In this document: positions 37,157 through 52,100 of the stretch, piece after piece
How positions within the stretch are numbered: the first letter of the stretch is position 1
Layout: each line of letters begins with the position of its first letter
Origin: Crotophaga sulcirostris
Lineage: Eukaryota > Chordata > Aves > Cuculiformes > Crotophagidae
Reading direction: 5' to 3'
Assembly: GCA_013397455.1 (NCBI GenBank)
Contig: VYZB01000274.1
Location: 1,104,614-1,168,613 of the forward strand
DNA: 64,000 nucleotides
The notes under the pieces: generated by a model
What the model was told of the DNA's origin: nothing
Seen by the model: only the letters and a program-made list of their open reading frames with translations
Database searches by the model: none
Made by a program: the position numbers and the translations under genes

Positions 37157-40100
37157 CTTTGAATCTGTGACCTGTGACTGTGTGAATTTGACAAGAGATG
37201 AGCTGCAAGATTTCCTGTGCAGGAGAAGCAGCATTTCTCCTCTGCCTGACCTTCTGGTTTCACAACATTTTAGGGAGCTGAATCTGTGTGAGAGTTGTAT
37301 CATTTAGTCATGCTTGAATCAACAAGTTTCAAAATCATTAGGAAGAAAGGTAAAAGCACAGATACATGACTGCCTGTAAGGAACTCCACAGCACTATTGA
37401 ACAGCCCAGACCCCTCACTTCTATTGCAGGTTGAGTTCTGTGCAAGGCTTAAGAATTTGCATTGACATTAATATGTAGTGTTAAACCCCTCTGAGGAAAG
37501 GTGGAATGGCAGCAAGGGGTTCAATGTCAGTCTTTTGTATGACAAGTTGTGCAAATAGAAAACTAAAACTCCCTTCTTCTAAGAGCCTAGTATTGTCTGA
37601 TGCTCACAGCTCTAGGAGGCTAAGCAGGATTTCATCCCTCCATGACCCCTCTGCCCTGCTCTGCCCCACATCCCTGCTGCATCTCTTCACACGCAATCAT
37701 CAGGCAGCAAACCCCACACCGGATCTGCAGCTGAGGCTGAGCACTGCTTGGTGGTTCAGGCAAAACACAAAAACCCTGCAGTGTAACCGGTAACAGGTTT
37801 CAGAGGCAGTACCCTCTGTCTTCAAAACGGATGCAAACACAAACTTCTTGTCAATTCTTCCAACAGTTAGGTGTGCAGGGCACAGGGAAGTTTCTTTGTA
37901 CATTTCTACAAGGCCTTTCAGAGACTGTAGCCTCTGGTTTTGTAGGCGAAGTTTTTTTGGCATGAGCATGGGCTATGTTTTGCAGGAAGTCATGAATAAT
38001 TCTTAGGGTGACTCCTTAATCTTCTTTGATATTGTCCTATAGCAGCATTGAGTTGTTCTATGCTGACAGCAACAGAAATAAACGAACAGTGGAGTTACAC
38101 TCCACTATTGCTTTACCTCTAGTTACGTTGTTTTATCTCTAGCTATATTGAACTCCCCTCAACTGTTCTTTCTTCACATGAAATAAGTGCTTTACTTAAA
38201 TGCAGCCACTGTGACAGAAGCAAATGGTGATGAATATAATACAGAGTTTTTTCCTTCCTTTTAGCTAGTTTATACAACGAAAATGTCCTTCCGTATAGCA
38301 GTGACTGTGAAATAATGTTGCTGATCAGCACTTGAACAGGGAATGGTTTGCCAGATTGACCCAAATGGAAAGTCAAGTATCACCTCTGGGTTTATGGATT
38401 AGGGTTTATGGCCCTAGAAGTCAATTTCTGTGACACTATAAACCCTGAATGTTAGACAAAAAAAGTTATTGTGTAAAAAAAAGAAGACAAACCAGAGTGT
38501 TTTGATGGAATGATTTGAAGACTGTTGAGTATGTGAGATTTTTCCTATTTCATGGCCAAACTGTGCCACAGGAGACTTGATGGAAAGGAAAGGGAAGTTC
38601 TGTGCTTTTGCCTCTTGTGCATCTCTGCCCCTTTTCATGCCAGAAAGCCTCTGTCAGTGTATGTCATAAGTTTGTCTACCAGCACATCTTTCGCTTGTTT
38701 TTTGCCAGGTGAGGAGGGGTGTTTGTTTGATTTATTTTCTTTTTTTTTCTTTCTTTTCCTGGTGTTGCATAAAGTATTTGGATCAAGGTCCAGTGTAGAC
38801 CTATATCTCTATAAGAAGGTTCTGAGTGTCTGGAATCTGCTGCAGGGCACCAGGATGACTGCACTGAATCTGTTATCTGCAGGGGTGCAAAGGGAATTTA
38901 CAACAGAACAAAAAACACAAAGGGGAAAACAAAACAGAAATATTTAACTCGGATGTATCTTAGAAACAGTCATGCTCAGGAATAAAAAGTAACAGTAAGA
39001 AAATATCCATCTATATGTGCACCCCACAGGTGGGGATCTTACTTTGGTATGTCCAGTGGCTATCACAGCTCTTTGTTCTTACATGAAATCCCGTTTTACT
39101 TCGTCCTTGTTGTTTCAAAGTAAATTATGCTTTTTCATTACTTCACTTTTCATCCAAAATAAAAAATATTTTTGAACAATTTTTTTTTTATTTAATGCCT
39201 CAGAGTTTCTCAGTTAAGTACAGCATCCTGAAGCAAAACAGAGAGGGTTTAGTTTTGTAATTCTGTTTTCTTTTTTTTTCCTTTCCCTCTCCTATGTGCA
39301 CCACTGAAAACCAAGAATTTTAGGGACAGTGTTGTGGAAAATTTGACTTTTCTAAGGTAATTAATTTTAAGGCAATTAAATACCTTGCAAGTGGGAGAGC
39401 ATAAATCATCTTAGGTAGATAGTAGGTATCAGACATACATTTAGGGACATGAAAGAGCAAAAAAATGAATGTGTGTATATTATTATTTTTAAAAAACAGA
39501 ATTATTATCTCAATTGTAAAAATTACTTTCTCAAATATGACACTTCCCAAGATTCTCACTGTTTCCTACCTAGGCAAATCTTTTACATTAATCTTTTGAC
39601 AATGACTTTCCTTCTGGTGCAGAAGTTTCTCCTCTACTACAACCTTTAAAATAGTTCTCATGTTTCAAATACGGCAGGCTTTTTTAAGATATTTAGAGGC
39701 TATTAGCTACTCAAATACTGGACTTTTTTTTTTCCATCCCAGTTTCTAGAGTCTTTTCAAGAGATTCACTTTTCCAGGAAGGAAAAGAGTAGCATTCATT
39801 TCAGGTCTCAGACTGAACTAGGAGGATCAAACAGGAGGTATACCTGTCTCTTGCTCTGAGTGGTTTTGAGTTCTGGTCAGCTCAGGAGAAGTTTCCTCTA
39901 TGAAATTCATGAAGCAAAGCTCTTCACTCTTACCAGTCTCTTACTTTAAAAATGTAGACTTTAGGATATTTTTTTTCCCTTCACATTGATGTAACTACAA
40001 TACAAGTATTTTCTGATAGTTGCTGTTGCATCTAGTATTCCAACAGTTGTGCGGGTGCTGCAGCTCTGTGTCTCCAGGTCCAACCAGGAGTTAGGCTGAA

Positions 40101-43100
40101 GGTGTACTCCCAACAATTTATTTTAATTTAGATTTTACATGTTCAAAATAATTTCTTTATTAGTTTAAAACATGGGTAATATGATGATGTTGTATATTAG
40201 CTTTGTTCATCTGTGAGGTTAAAAGAATGCAAAGGAAGAATAGAAAGCCAATAAAACCTGACAAAAAGATCAGAAGGAAGGAGGCACAGCAAGGTATGAG
40301 GCAGAAGGCATATATACATGGTAATTAATCACAAGAGTTTATATGATTTCTGAAGATGCTGATATGTTTGTTTTGATGAAGAATCTAAAAGCATGTTCAT
40401 TATCTAATGTAATATTTCTCCAAGAAGACTGATTTCAGTTTTCACTTTGTAACAACACTTCATTCCTGCATATGGTGTTTTTAGGATAGTTCACACCACT
40501 GTAAAATTCAAGAGAACAGCAATGTCTGTACATTTAATATAATCCATTTCTCCAATGTCTGTAGATTTAATATAATCCATTTCTCTGTATAGTGCAAGAG
40601 CAGTTGTTTCATTTGTGCATGCATAAATACTAGGTCAGTTTTATTAGCTACATGATTAGATGCACATCAAGAAAAAAGCCTGAATTCTTCCATTCAAAAT
40701 GAAATGTGTTTTCATAGGCATTCTATCAGATTCCTCCATGGTTGGTTGCAAGCATTCAGTTTAGACTAGTATTTCTTTTTATCTCCTCAGACAAACCCTA
40801 ACCATTGTGACAGTTCAGATTGAGCCCTGCAAGCCATGAAAATGCCAAAGGACAGATTGCTGTTTTCTCCTTCTGAGATGCTGAGAGACAAGGAAAGGCA
40901 CAAAGAAACAAACTTCTTTTTTTCTCTACATTGGTCCTTTAAGCACAACATACACTGACTGCTGGGCATTTATTTAACTCTCTTTCCTGCTAAAGGTCTT
41001 AATTTTGTGTGAGGGTGGGATAAATGCTTGTGACAAGTCTGTAGCAAAGACTGAGACTGCAGATTTCAGTGTGACACAGACTGAAGCCACAGTAATTTCA
41101 AATCTGTTACTATAAAAATCAGTAAAATAAAAGAGTAGTAGTTAGTTAAAGATTTTTTTCCAGGTCCTGCATCTACACATTACAAAAGGCTGTTGAAGCA
41201 GTTCCTATAGGAATGTGTGTAATAGCACCCCCATGACTGCGTGTGTGTGTGCATGAGCTGTGTCCCTGTCACTCAGACATTGTACAAACTTGTATACAGG
41301 CGAGTTGTCTGAGACCAACCTGGCATATCAGTGTCAAAGCAAGGAGCAAAACCTTTGCTCTTAACCCACCTCATGTAGGTCTGGAAGGAGAAAAGGACCC
41401 ATTTGGCTATGCTTCTGCCTTCTGCAGGTAGCTGAGGGCTACCTCTTCACCTCTGAGAAAATCAGAATAAATATTTTGCACAAATGTTGTGGTTTGGTAT
41501 GCCTAGCTCCCCAAGTTTCCTCGATATCCCTCTTAGCTGAGGTGAACCTCCAGGCCTCATACAGGAGCTGCTAGAAGGGGATTCGTCTGCACTGGAACAG
41601 CTTCTGCACACAGCTTCCAGTGACCCAGAAGAACATATTCAGATCCACAGGTAATCCTAATACCCCTGACTTCCGATCTCCTCTTGTAACAATGTTCATG
41701 GTCCTCTCTGCTCTATATACACTCTCTTCTTTTGATCACTCACAGTATGTGATCAGTAAGTACTTTTGACAGCTATTTTCATAAAAATACTGATAATATT
41801 CTGGATAGGTAACTTTATCGTATAAACAAGCATATTGTTTTCATGCTGCGCTCAAATAAAGCTATTTCTCTCCAAGTACCACTAGCTGTCTCCATCTCCC
41901 TTTTCTCTTCCCTATGCAAGGTATCATTTATGATACAGTAAAAAGCTTCTGTGATACAGCAAAAATATTTCCTATGAAACTGTCTATCCTGAACATTTCC
42001 TTACATTTGGCAAATGAAGATAATGTTTTCTATTTCAGACACTCCTAGGTCAGGATACTTGGGAGCGTGCCTGATTGTAAGTCACTGAGGTTCTGATGCA
42101 GATTGACCATCAGTCTCCTGAGTCCATACCAGGCTGCCTAGCCTGGGAGCTACAAGACATTCACTTACAAAACTGTTAAACTTCCGTACCTGTGGGTGAA
42201 AGAGTCAAGCCAAGGGAGAATCTGAACCTGTTTCCTCTTCCTGTGTATCTACTTAATTTGCTCTCTTTTTCTCTGTAGTCAATTCATATCACTAGGACTA
42301 GGAATGTAGTTTTTGTCTTAGAAGCTGTTACAATTATACCGTAACAAAAGTCCCTAGTTCTGACAGTTGTTGCATAGACTCAGAGAAGTAAAATTATTTT
42401 TGTCAGTTTTGCCTTTTTTTTTCAGTTTTTTTCCTTGCAACATATGTGGGAACTTAATACAATGACCTGTGCATCAGGTTCTTATTTATTTCTGGCTTTT
42501 GATCTTGTATGTCCATTTTACAATTTTTATTGGTGTATATTCAGTCTAAATGTCAGTCTCAGTTTCTAAAATCAAGAGGACAAAGTTGTATCACATGGTA
42601 GTGTGTATATATGTTATAGTTAATCAATGTATAAAACTAATGTTGAGGAAATTGGCACCTTCCCCAACCTGTATGTGCACAAAGGAAATTAATAATCCCC
42701 TTGATAGGTACAATTCCGATGAGTTCTGAGAACTTTATTGGTTTCAGTTATGAATTATCATACACTGTTACCCTATGTTTTTATGTTAAACATATTCTAA
42801 AGTATCCCTTTTGGACTACTGACCTTAAAATACTTTTTTAAAAAAACAGGGGAAATGTTGATATCGTTGTTTTTCTCATATAAATGTATCAAATTTCTTT
42901 TCTCAGTTGCCACAATTACATATAATGACTGGATCTTTCAATTCCCATTATGACTATACAGTCAGAAAGCAACTGGGATTACATGAATTTGAACATCCTT
43001 TTCCCAGAATTTATGGTGGTTTATGTATGAGCTGAGCATGAAATTTAAATCTTGTTTTTGAGAAAATAATCTTAGTTTTTATGTTGCCAACTTTACTGTT

Positions 43101-46100
43101 GCCCAGTCTCTTTTTTCCCCTTTGATGCAACCAGGTAGATCACACTTGCCTTACACCAGCTACTGCCTGGTCTAGGAGGAGATTTCTGCTACATTGGCCC
43201 CTACCCAGGAGTGAGAGTGTTAGAGACACAAACAGAAACTCAAACCAGTCATTACTGCTACCCAGTGCAAAGCAAGCAATGTAAATGAGATGCTTTAAAG
43301 CCAGCTTTGATCTATCCTTGGACATTGTGTAAGCAATAGCAAATGAACATATTCTGGGCTTTATTTCACAGGTTTCATTGCCCTGCTGATGGCGGGGTTG
43401 ACACCACTCTTGTCTTGTACAGAAAGAATCAGCCTCATGCTTTTTTCACTGGTCCAGGATTCCTGGTTCTTTCCACAGAACTGAACAAAACTTTGGTTGT
43501 GGTTTGTAAAAATTTCGAGACTCCCCTCAAAATTACTGAAAATCAAAGTTGTTGGAAGGAGATGAGTAGAGTGCAACCAGATACGTGCTTAGCAATGCTA
43601 TAGCTCTTTATTATGCTGTGTCACCTGACAAATCTTAAAAAAACCTCCAAGAGAAAGAGAACTGAGCATGCAAGGACAAGGAAAATCAAGGCAGGCATGT
43701 TCTTCTCGGAGAACTGTCTGTGTGGGTAGTTTCTCTGATTGGCACAGACAGAATCTTTGGAGTTACATTTTTAAATTTTTCATTGTGCTTATTGGCGATG
43801 GTTTTGCAGTTTTGAAATTCTTTATTCTGAGTAGTTAATTCAGGCCATTTTTTTGTTTGGAAACTGCTTTTAAGCATCATTTCAATCTGTTTAAAAACCC
43901 CAAGCTCACAGTTGTTTTAATTTCAGAACAGTTAAATTCTTGAAAGCATTTTGTGTTGTTATTGGCCCTGTGTTTGATGAGTTAAAGTCAGATTGCACCG
44001 CTTTGCTCTTGAAGTGGGAATTTTGCCTCTCTTGAAAATAGAGTATAATAGATAAAATACTATATGTGGTCAATAATGAAAAAAGTGCTATATTTCTGTC
44101 CTAGTGTTTCCCTTGTAGAAACATTTCTATAGAGAACAGTTATTCCCACAATTGGGCTAGGAGGAAACTTTTGTGGAAAAAAAAATTTGTGGAAAAAGGT
44201 CCCACATAATCCAATATAAGTAAAACCCATCATATGTGGCAGAACTGAAAAGGTTTTAGAATTTGAATGAGAAAACATTGCTATTTCATTATTCAGGCAC
44301 CTTTGCTATTATAAAAAGGGCCTACAGAATCTACTATTTATTTCATAATTATAGGTTTGATGCATAATATACCAGAGCAGCAAATTTATCAAATGGCTTT
44401 CAAAGAATGATGTAATTATTGCTTTTCTCTAATCCTGGAAATTACAATGTATCTACTTTTTTGCTGCACTCATTAGGACTACAAAGGGGTACATCATGCT
44501 CATAAATCAAGGAACTTAACCTTGCTTAATACAATAATGAATGTTGTATCCTGAAAATGTAGCTTTTATTCAATTTCTCCAAGTGTTTCAACATCTCAGT
44601 TCATAATGACTGTGCAAGCCAGGCCCTTGCACTCTGCATTTCATATAAGTTTCAGTTTCTGTTGCCAGCAGATGCTACAGATCTCCCGAGGATGAAGAAA
44701 ACATTGTCTTTGTTGCAGTCTTCAAACAAAATAAGAAAATATTTCTACTGAGATTGAAGACTAATTTCCATTTTTGTCACAAAAAGAAAGAAAACAACTT
44801 ACAGTGTATGGAACACTTCACTTGAAATTAAATAATCCATTTTACAGGATAATAAGGAAACTGGATGAGAATAAGAACCACTGACAACAAATTTAGCAGA
44901 ACTGCAAGCAAAATGGAAAAAATGTTGCAGCCAACTACACACCTGAAGTTGCGTATAAAAATTGTTTTAAGTAGCTTCTCCACTGCACCACTAAGGCACC
45001 TATTTCACTATTTTTCAATTTGATGAAACCCATGGTTCTGTTTTAGACACTCAAATTATTTATTTCCTGCATAGAAAAAAGTGTCAATTGCATCCTTCTT
45101 AGCCTCCTGACTATCAGGACTCAGAATAAAAATGCTCCCACACAAGTTTTCTTGTACACCTGGCCCAGTGGCTGGTCTGTAAGACTTGCACATCTTACAC
45201 TTAGATAGTGCTACAAGCCATTTAGGTATTTATCTACTCCTCAACTTGTTAGAGAAATACTGGTCTTGTTACTGTGACCAGAATCTGGACCTCTAAGAGT
45301 TAGCTATCTAGGAGATTTGATGTGTTAAAATACAGTTAGTATGACTTGATTCCTGGTGCACAAGATGCCTCACAAACTTGCCATGCCTAGCAAACTCAGT
45401 CTTCTCTGCTTGCTTTTTGCAGAAAAATAACTCCATCAGTCCTGGTGTGGAAAGGAATATTTATGTTTAACCCAACATTACTGGAATACACTCAGTATCA
45501 CAAAGACCACGCAAAATTACAGCTTTTCCTTTCAGTATGTGCTAGGTCCAAGTGAAACACTAGCAAATTTTGTACTTGCTTTAGTTACTTCACCACTGTG
45601 AATGACTTTAAAACAGTTCTTATGCTGGAATTCTTATTGCTTAGGGTTTTGCCAGTCAAAGTCTGGCTGAGACTTGTGTTTTTGGGGCTGCCTCTGAGTG
45701 TCAGTTCGATGGTTCTGAGAGGTTCCTAGGCTTGGAAAGCAGCCATGGCCTCAAAGCACATTGTAGGTTTTTTAAAAAATTAAATTGATACACGCCATAC
45801 AGTGACAATACTTCGACTTTTGTGACATAGTTTTCAAAGAAATGGTCATTTTCCCCTGCAGGGTAAAAACATCAGTTTAAAGAAACACAGGGTGCGCTTT
45901 CCTGGAGTTACTGGATATTCATCAACCAGCCCAGATGACTATGTATAAAAACTTCATAGTTCTTCTGAGCTACAGTTGTTGTTGTTATATTTCTAATTTG
46001 AGGCAAATGGTAATGTGAGATAGTTTCATTTAGGTTACTCCTCTTTTTATCACCTCTATCACATGTTATTCCTTAAAAAATTCTCAGAGGTCAATCCACC

Positions 46101-49100
46101 CCACTTTCCATTTCACCACTTCTCAGCAATTCGTGACCCTTTTTCCCCTTTCATTTGTGTACATACCAAGGCTACATTACAGACTATAGAAGGAAGTTAT
46201 CAATGCATGCTAAGGATTGCAATGTCTGTACTGCTGTTTAATATCATTTTGACAGGTATATATGATAAAAAACTTAGTCATTGCATAATATCTGATATTT
46301 TTGGCACTGACTGATGGTCTTACTAGCAGGCATTCAGAAAGTCCATAATCATATGAGAAAATACCCTTTTGCATTGCATAAATGACATTAGTTTTTGGCA
46401 AAATTGAGGCAGGTGCTCGTTGGCATGTAAGTCGATGGTGGGTAGTGGGAAGAAAAAAGACAGGGCGGTTCCTTCATCCTTACCTAGCTTTTGGCTTGAT
46501 TTCCCTCAGCAGTACCTGGTTTCACTCTGGAAAGACTTTAGGCCTTTCAAACATACTGTGGTGTCTCCTGCCTAGGAGAAACACCTTCTAATGAGTTATT
46601 ATCATATAATTCCTGCTCTAACCACTCCATTACTGCAATTTATTTCTTGCTTAACTACCTCTTCCAAAGTATTGTGTAAAGAAACAAACTTGTATTGGTT
46701 GGTTACTCTTTGTTGTTTACATCTTGTTTTATCTATATGTGTTTGCTGTTTGGTTTTCTTTGAACACATGGCTTCAGTGAGGAATCCTCTAACATTTCTT
46801 TGGCTTGTTTCACTCCTCAAAATAAAGGCAAATTTTCACAACAATAGAATTAATGCTGATTAATGACCATGATAGCATTAAGCATTAAGTGGACCCTTGA
46901 AGCATTTTTGCAAGGACTTGTGGGAAAATAACGTTTTGCATATCTACTAACACAGTCAGCAAGAGGGTCACCTCCATTTTTGCATTGACTTCTTCTCTCA
47001 CAGAACTTCTAATTTCATTAATTGTGATAAGATAAGAATATAATGTGCCATGTGGACTTGCCATGAATATCAATCTTTCTGATATTTTTTAAAAAAAAAC
47101 CAAAAATGTCTCTTTTCCTTTTTAGAAGACTTCACTTTTCATTTTTCATTAACCTTTTTAGGAAAAGTGGAGCACAACCTTTTTTGCAAATTTCTCTTTC
47201 ATTCACATTAAGGCCATTCTTAATATTTTTCAGGCCTGAAGGAAATCTTACATGTCTGAGATCTCATTTATTTCCTCACACAGTCACAGTAATCATAGCA
47301 CTACTTTGGTAGACAAAAGAAGTTGAAAATTGATAGGACGAAGGTTGTTCTTAAAAGTTTCTGGAAAAGTTGTCTGGTTAACATGAGATAATAATATCTA
47401 TAGCTTTAAAAATAAACCAGTTTCACACTCTGAAGGAAGTTGCACTGCCAAAACCAGGAACCTAACACATGTATTCTTCAGTTGCAATAGCTGAACAACG
47501 TGAGCACCTTACAATGCTGTAATGTCTCTTTGCTATCAGCCAATTTTAATATTATTGGTGTGTGCTTTGCAGATATATGTCTTTTGTGTTTTTGTTAAGT
47601 TGTAATGCGTATGTTACTTACTCTCTTCATCAGTCAAACAAACAGCATCATTTTGTTTATCTGGAAGAAGCAATAAAATGTGTAGACTGGTATAGAGACA
47701 TAGGCAGCTTGCCTCTTCCTTTTCATTCTACCCAAAGAAATGAAGCATATTTCCATATACATATAAATAACAGTAAACAAGCAAAAAAAATGTTCAGCAC
47801 ACATTTATTTAGCTGTACTGGGGGAGGAGAGAGATAGCAACAGACAAGTTTATTGCTGCAAGCTCCTATTCGAATGTTCCCAAATTTCAGGAAGATTTCT
47901 CTCCACAGGTTTTGGGTTTGTGACTAGATCAAGTCTTATATGAGATACTATGAATCCAGGACTTTTAAAATTTTTCTTAAGCTAATTCAAAATTTATTGA
48001 TAGAAAAGGAAGTTCAGAAATCTTTTCTTCGTTGGTGATTTGGAACTACTCTAACCAAAGAAAAAGCAAAGCACAGAAAAGATGTGCACAGACACTCCAG
48101 AAGTGTCCAGGGCACTACAAAAAGGAGTCAATCTCATCTGCAAGTTTCTCACTGTTACGATTGTTACATCTTCCTTAGATGTAGATGCAAGAACTGTTAA
48201 ACAGAACATCTCATTTGGTTCATATGAGTTTAAGTTCATATTTTCAGGGGACTACAGACATCTACCTATTCTGGGCTGGTTTGTTTTTTCAACATGAGCA
48301 GGATTAGCAGTTCAGAATTAGGAGATTTTTAGGTGTGATCTACTCTTTGAAGATTTTTAAGAAGAAAAAAACCAGCCACTGTTAAGAAGCTGACAAGCAG
48401 GATGCATTTCTGGAAGTATTTCTTTTTTGTCTATTTGTTCACTCAGCCATGTGCTTGTGACAGACTCACAGCAGCGATGTCACTCAGCTAAGAATGCAGC
48501 CTAGTCATAAGCGTACATGTACTCTAAACATGGTTTAAATGTGCACCAGCTGTAGTAAAACTACAAATTTCTGAATACGCCTAATACAACAGGCATATTT
48601 CTACCTCGGTTCTTGCCTATAGAAATGCTCTTCACTACAAAGGCAAGTGTGGAATGAATTATTGGTTTTCCTGAGCATTCTTTAAGCCTGTACATCTGTC
48701 TTGGCTAAGAGCCTCTTGAGGCCAGTGAAGAAGTACGAGTCTTATCATTATTTGTCGCTGAGTTCCTTTTGACATTAAAGAATACAGTCAGAAGTATGAA
48801 GTGTTTTGATCCTACAACAACAGCAGGCATCTACATATAAGACAGAAATTACATAAACAAATTATCATTTCCTGATGTTAGCATTATTTCTCCTGAAAGC
48901 ACAGGTGTTTCACATCTGTTGTATATTTGTTTGCCATAGCATATTTCTGCTGGCAACATTTTACCTTTCACTGATGTTACAGCAGAAGGCCCTTCCAATC
49001 CTTTTCCTCCTGGACAAGGCAGATGCGCCTCTGTAAATTAAATTAATCTGTTCATTTTTAGCAACAGAAAGTACTATTAATTTTCATTATGGTTTTACTT

Positions 49101-52100
49101 CAAGAATGCTCATGACTAAGTCTGTAGCAAGAGTTAGAAATGTGAATCCTATATCTCTAGACACAGAAAATGAAGGTTCAAATGATTTTCTTGCCTGCTT
49201 TGACATTTGAGAATTCTCACCATTAAGTGTTGGTATCCTCAGTTCCAGATCTAAATGCTCGTCCAGTGAAATTATGTTTTCTGCTACAGAGCACTAGGAA
49301 CCAAGTTGTGCGCAGGAAGAATATGAGATAGTGCTTTCATAGCTTCTCACAGGACAAAGAATGTCATTCCCATGAAAAGGACTGTTCTTGTGCTAGTTGA
49401 AACCTCCAAAGTGACTTTGAGAACATCACTCCAAGCTACACAAGTGCATACACCTCCTACCTAAGTAGATACAGTTGTTGAATGACCCATTTAATTGCTA
49501 CCCGCTTATCTGATGATGTAAAACAAGTCAGTGTGAATTCATACCTTGGCTATGATGGAGCACAGAACTTGATCATACTATTATAAATAATACTTTGTCT
49601 GCTACATCAGTGGCAAATGATGCAATTGCTAATTCTTTAGTGTTCAGGCAGCCTAGAAAGGACTCATTTTGGTTTTTAGTGAAATACTAGCATTCCCAAT
49701 TATTCAGGGTAAGAGAGCCTGTTCTGCTCCTCAGGAAAATTCCTTCAAAATCACCTGAAAGCACAAGGAAACCTGAAGTCTGAATCTTTAAAAATAACTT
49801 CTTCCAGTATATTATTTGAAAAATGTTAAATATCACAGTTTGGCCTTGACTCTTCCCATCTCCCTGCTGCTATTGATGTTCATGCCCAGCACAGAGACCA
49901 GTCGCAGTGGCAGCTGGTGCCTGGTGTGCTCGTTAGTGGCTTCCCTCAGCGGTATGGATGGAGGCGTAGCGGAGCCACCACTGACAGTGTCTGCAGGGTG
50001 GCTGGCACTCTGGTGCATGTCACTTCAGACCTTGCACTCTTCACACCATGTGAGATGAATCCAGTCTCTACTGCTTTGAATGAGCACTACACAAGTGCAG
50101 GAAAGTCAGGATGGGATTTACTGCTTTGGGCTAACAGGTATGAGTGGAAGAGGAGAGAGAATGTGGACCACACCTTTCCCAAACATTGCCTAGGCATGAT
50201 GCAGAGGGACAGTCAGAGTTGTACCAGCCAAGCAGACCCCAGCTGCAGTAAAAATAAATGCTGAGCACTGAGCTCTGCTCCCATAGGAACTGCCATTATT
50301 CCAAGCCTCTCTGCACTTGCAAGACTGGACTTTTCAGTGATGTTCCAGACATGTTTTATCCTGTTCAATCACAAGCGAGTGGACTGTAAATGATCTCTTG
50401 AGATCCTCTTCACGATTGCTCCCCTCAGAGGCAGTGTGACGTTATTTGCATTACTGCCTGTTGGTGCTCTGGCCCAGTCTGCAAACCGTTATTTTAGGTG
50501 GATATTTGTTACTTTTTTAGACAGGCAAAGAAAGATTTCATTCAAAAAATAATTATGATTATTGCTTTTTTCCCTAGTCCTTGCAGGGATATGGGCTGAG
50601 GTATTTCTAAGCTCCTGTCTGCTGCAGCAAACACAACAGAGCATCTTTATAATTAGGCATTTAAATTAGCCCCGATAGGGCTCCTGTGCCCTACTTGACA
50701 GAAAAGTCACCAAGTGTTGTTCTAAACAGAATACAGTAAGAGTTTTTTTTCCATTAAAGAACATCAAAATATTGATTCAGTAGTTTCAGAGGATATCCTT
50801 GTTGCAGTGAAAGCCAAGGTACAAGGTACTCTCCTATTTTGAGAGATATTTTCTCTTCTTTCACTCCTCCTTTCTCTTCCACACTGGGAGCCTGAGAAGC
50901 TGACGTCCCATCTTGACACAAAATGTGTGCAAGCTCTCATCCACAGTTTCACTACTTTGTTTCCATGTAGGAGCCAAACTAGGACTAAGAAAATGGCTCT
51001 AGGCATCCAGTACATACATGTTTTTACACCTTTGCTGATGTTTACATGTAAAGCTGAGATCCACATATACACCAGATACGTTTTCACTCTGAAACCCTAT
51101 CCACGAGTATATCCCACAAGAAAGAAGCAGCTCAGCCTGTCTCTCTGTGGCACTGTCAGGCTCAGATCCTCTTCCCTGGACCTCTGCTTGGAGCAGAGCC
51201 TTGTGTTGGTGGCGTAATGGGACCCTGATGTTGCCATCCCCAGCATAACCTGCAGACATCCTTCTTCTGGGCTGTCACCGCTGGATTTCTCCTGTGGGAC
51301 CAGGGTCTGTCAGAAGCACTTTTGACCTTTTACACTTGTAGTTCTCCACTTCTTTAGGCCTTTCCTCTGCTATATTCCGTATCTCACTTGCATCCTCCTC
51401 CTCACATTTCATAAAAAGAGAGGGACAATCTGGGAGTTTTAATCTTTTAGAATTAAAATGTATAACTGCCTCCTTTCATAATGCAAGTGTATACCTACTC
51501 TATGAACAATTCAACAAAGCCAAAGAGCAATTAATTTAATTTTCTCTGCATTGTCTGCATTGGCAAGTGCTAGATTTATAAATGGCAGTGCTGGTTTATG
51601 AACACTTTAGCGAACAACCTGAACAAAAACCATGAAAATACTCTCTGAAAGTACGTGACTTTGTAAAACAAAATAGGATTATATTTTCAGCTACACTGAC
51701 TGCTTTCCCAGCTTCCTGTCATTCAGGATTGGAGGTAGCAGAAAAGAAGTTTACTTACAGCATTTGGGAGACCTATATCTCTTATACAAATAGTAGGAAT
51801 GATATTGCTTTGCAAATAAGATGGTTTTTGGCAAGTGGTTAAAGCTTGCTCATACAGCACCTAGTTTCATCACAGTTTCATTGGAGTAAATGCTTCCTTT
51901 CTTATGTTTCTAGCTCAGCTGGCATAACAACCTGTTCCCACTTTTTATATGTATTTTTTCAATATTAACACTGGGCGACATAACAGTATGATAATTGTAT
52001 CTCAATTCTAAGTGAATTAGAATTAGCCCAGTGATTGCAATATGTTATATAATATGTTGGATGATAATATCATTTCCTTCTTTTTCTCATAGTTTGGTTC

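Noticed and set aside
37481..37524. Hairpin-capable pair TTAAACCCCT/AGGGGTTCAA
   Set aside because: Ten-base arms with one mismatch are expected by chance in 64 kb; no transposon body lies between them.
41160..41510. Possible LTR or retrocopy ending in AATAAATATTTTGCACAAA
   Set aside because: A polyadenylation-like signal is present, but there are no terminal repeats, polypurine tract or tail, and no recognisable body.
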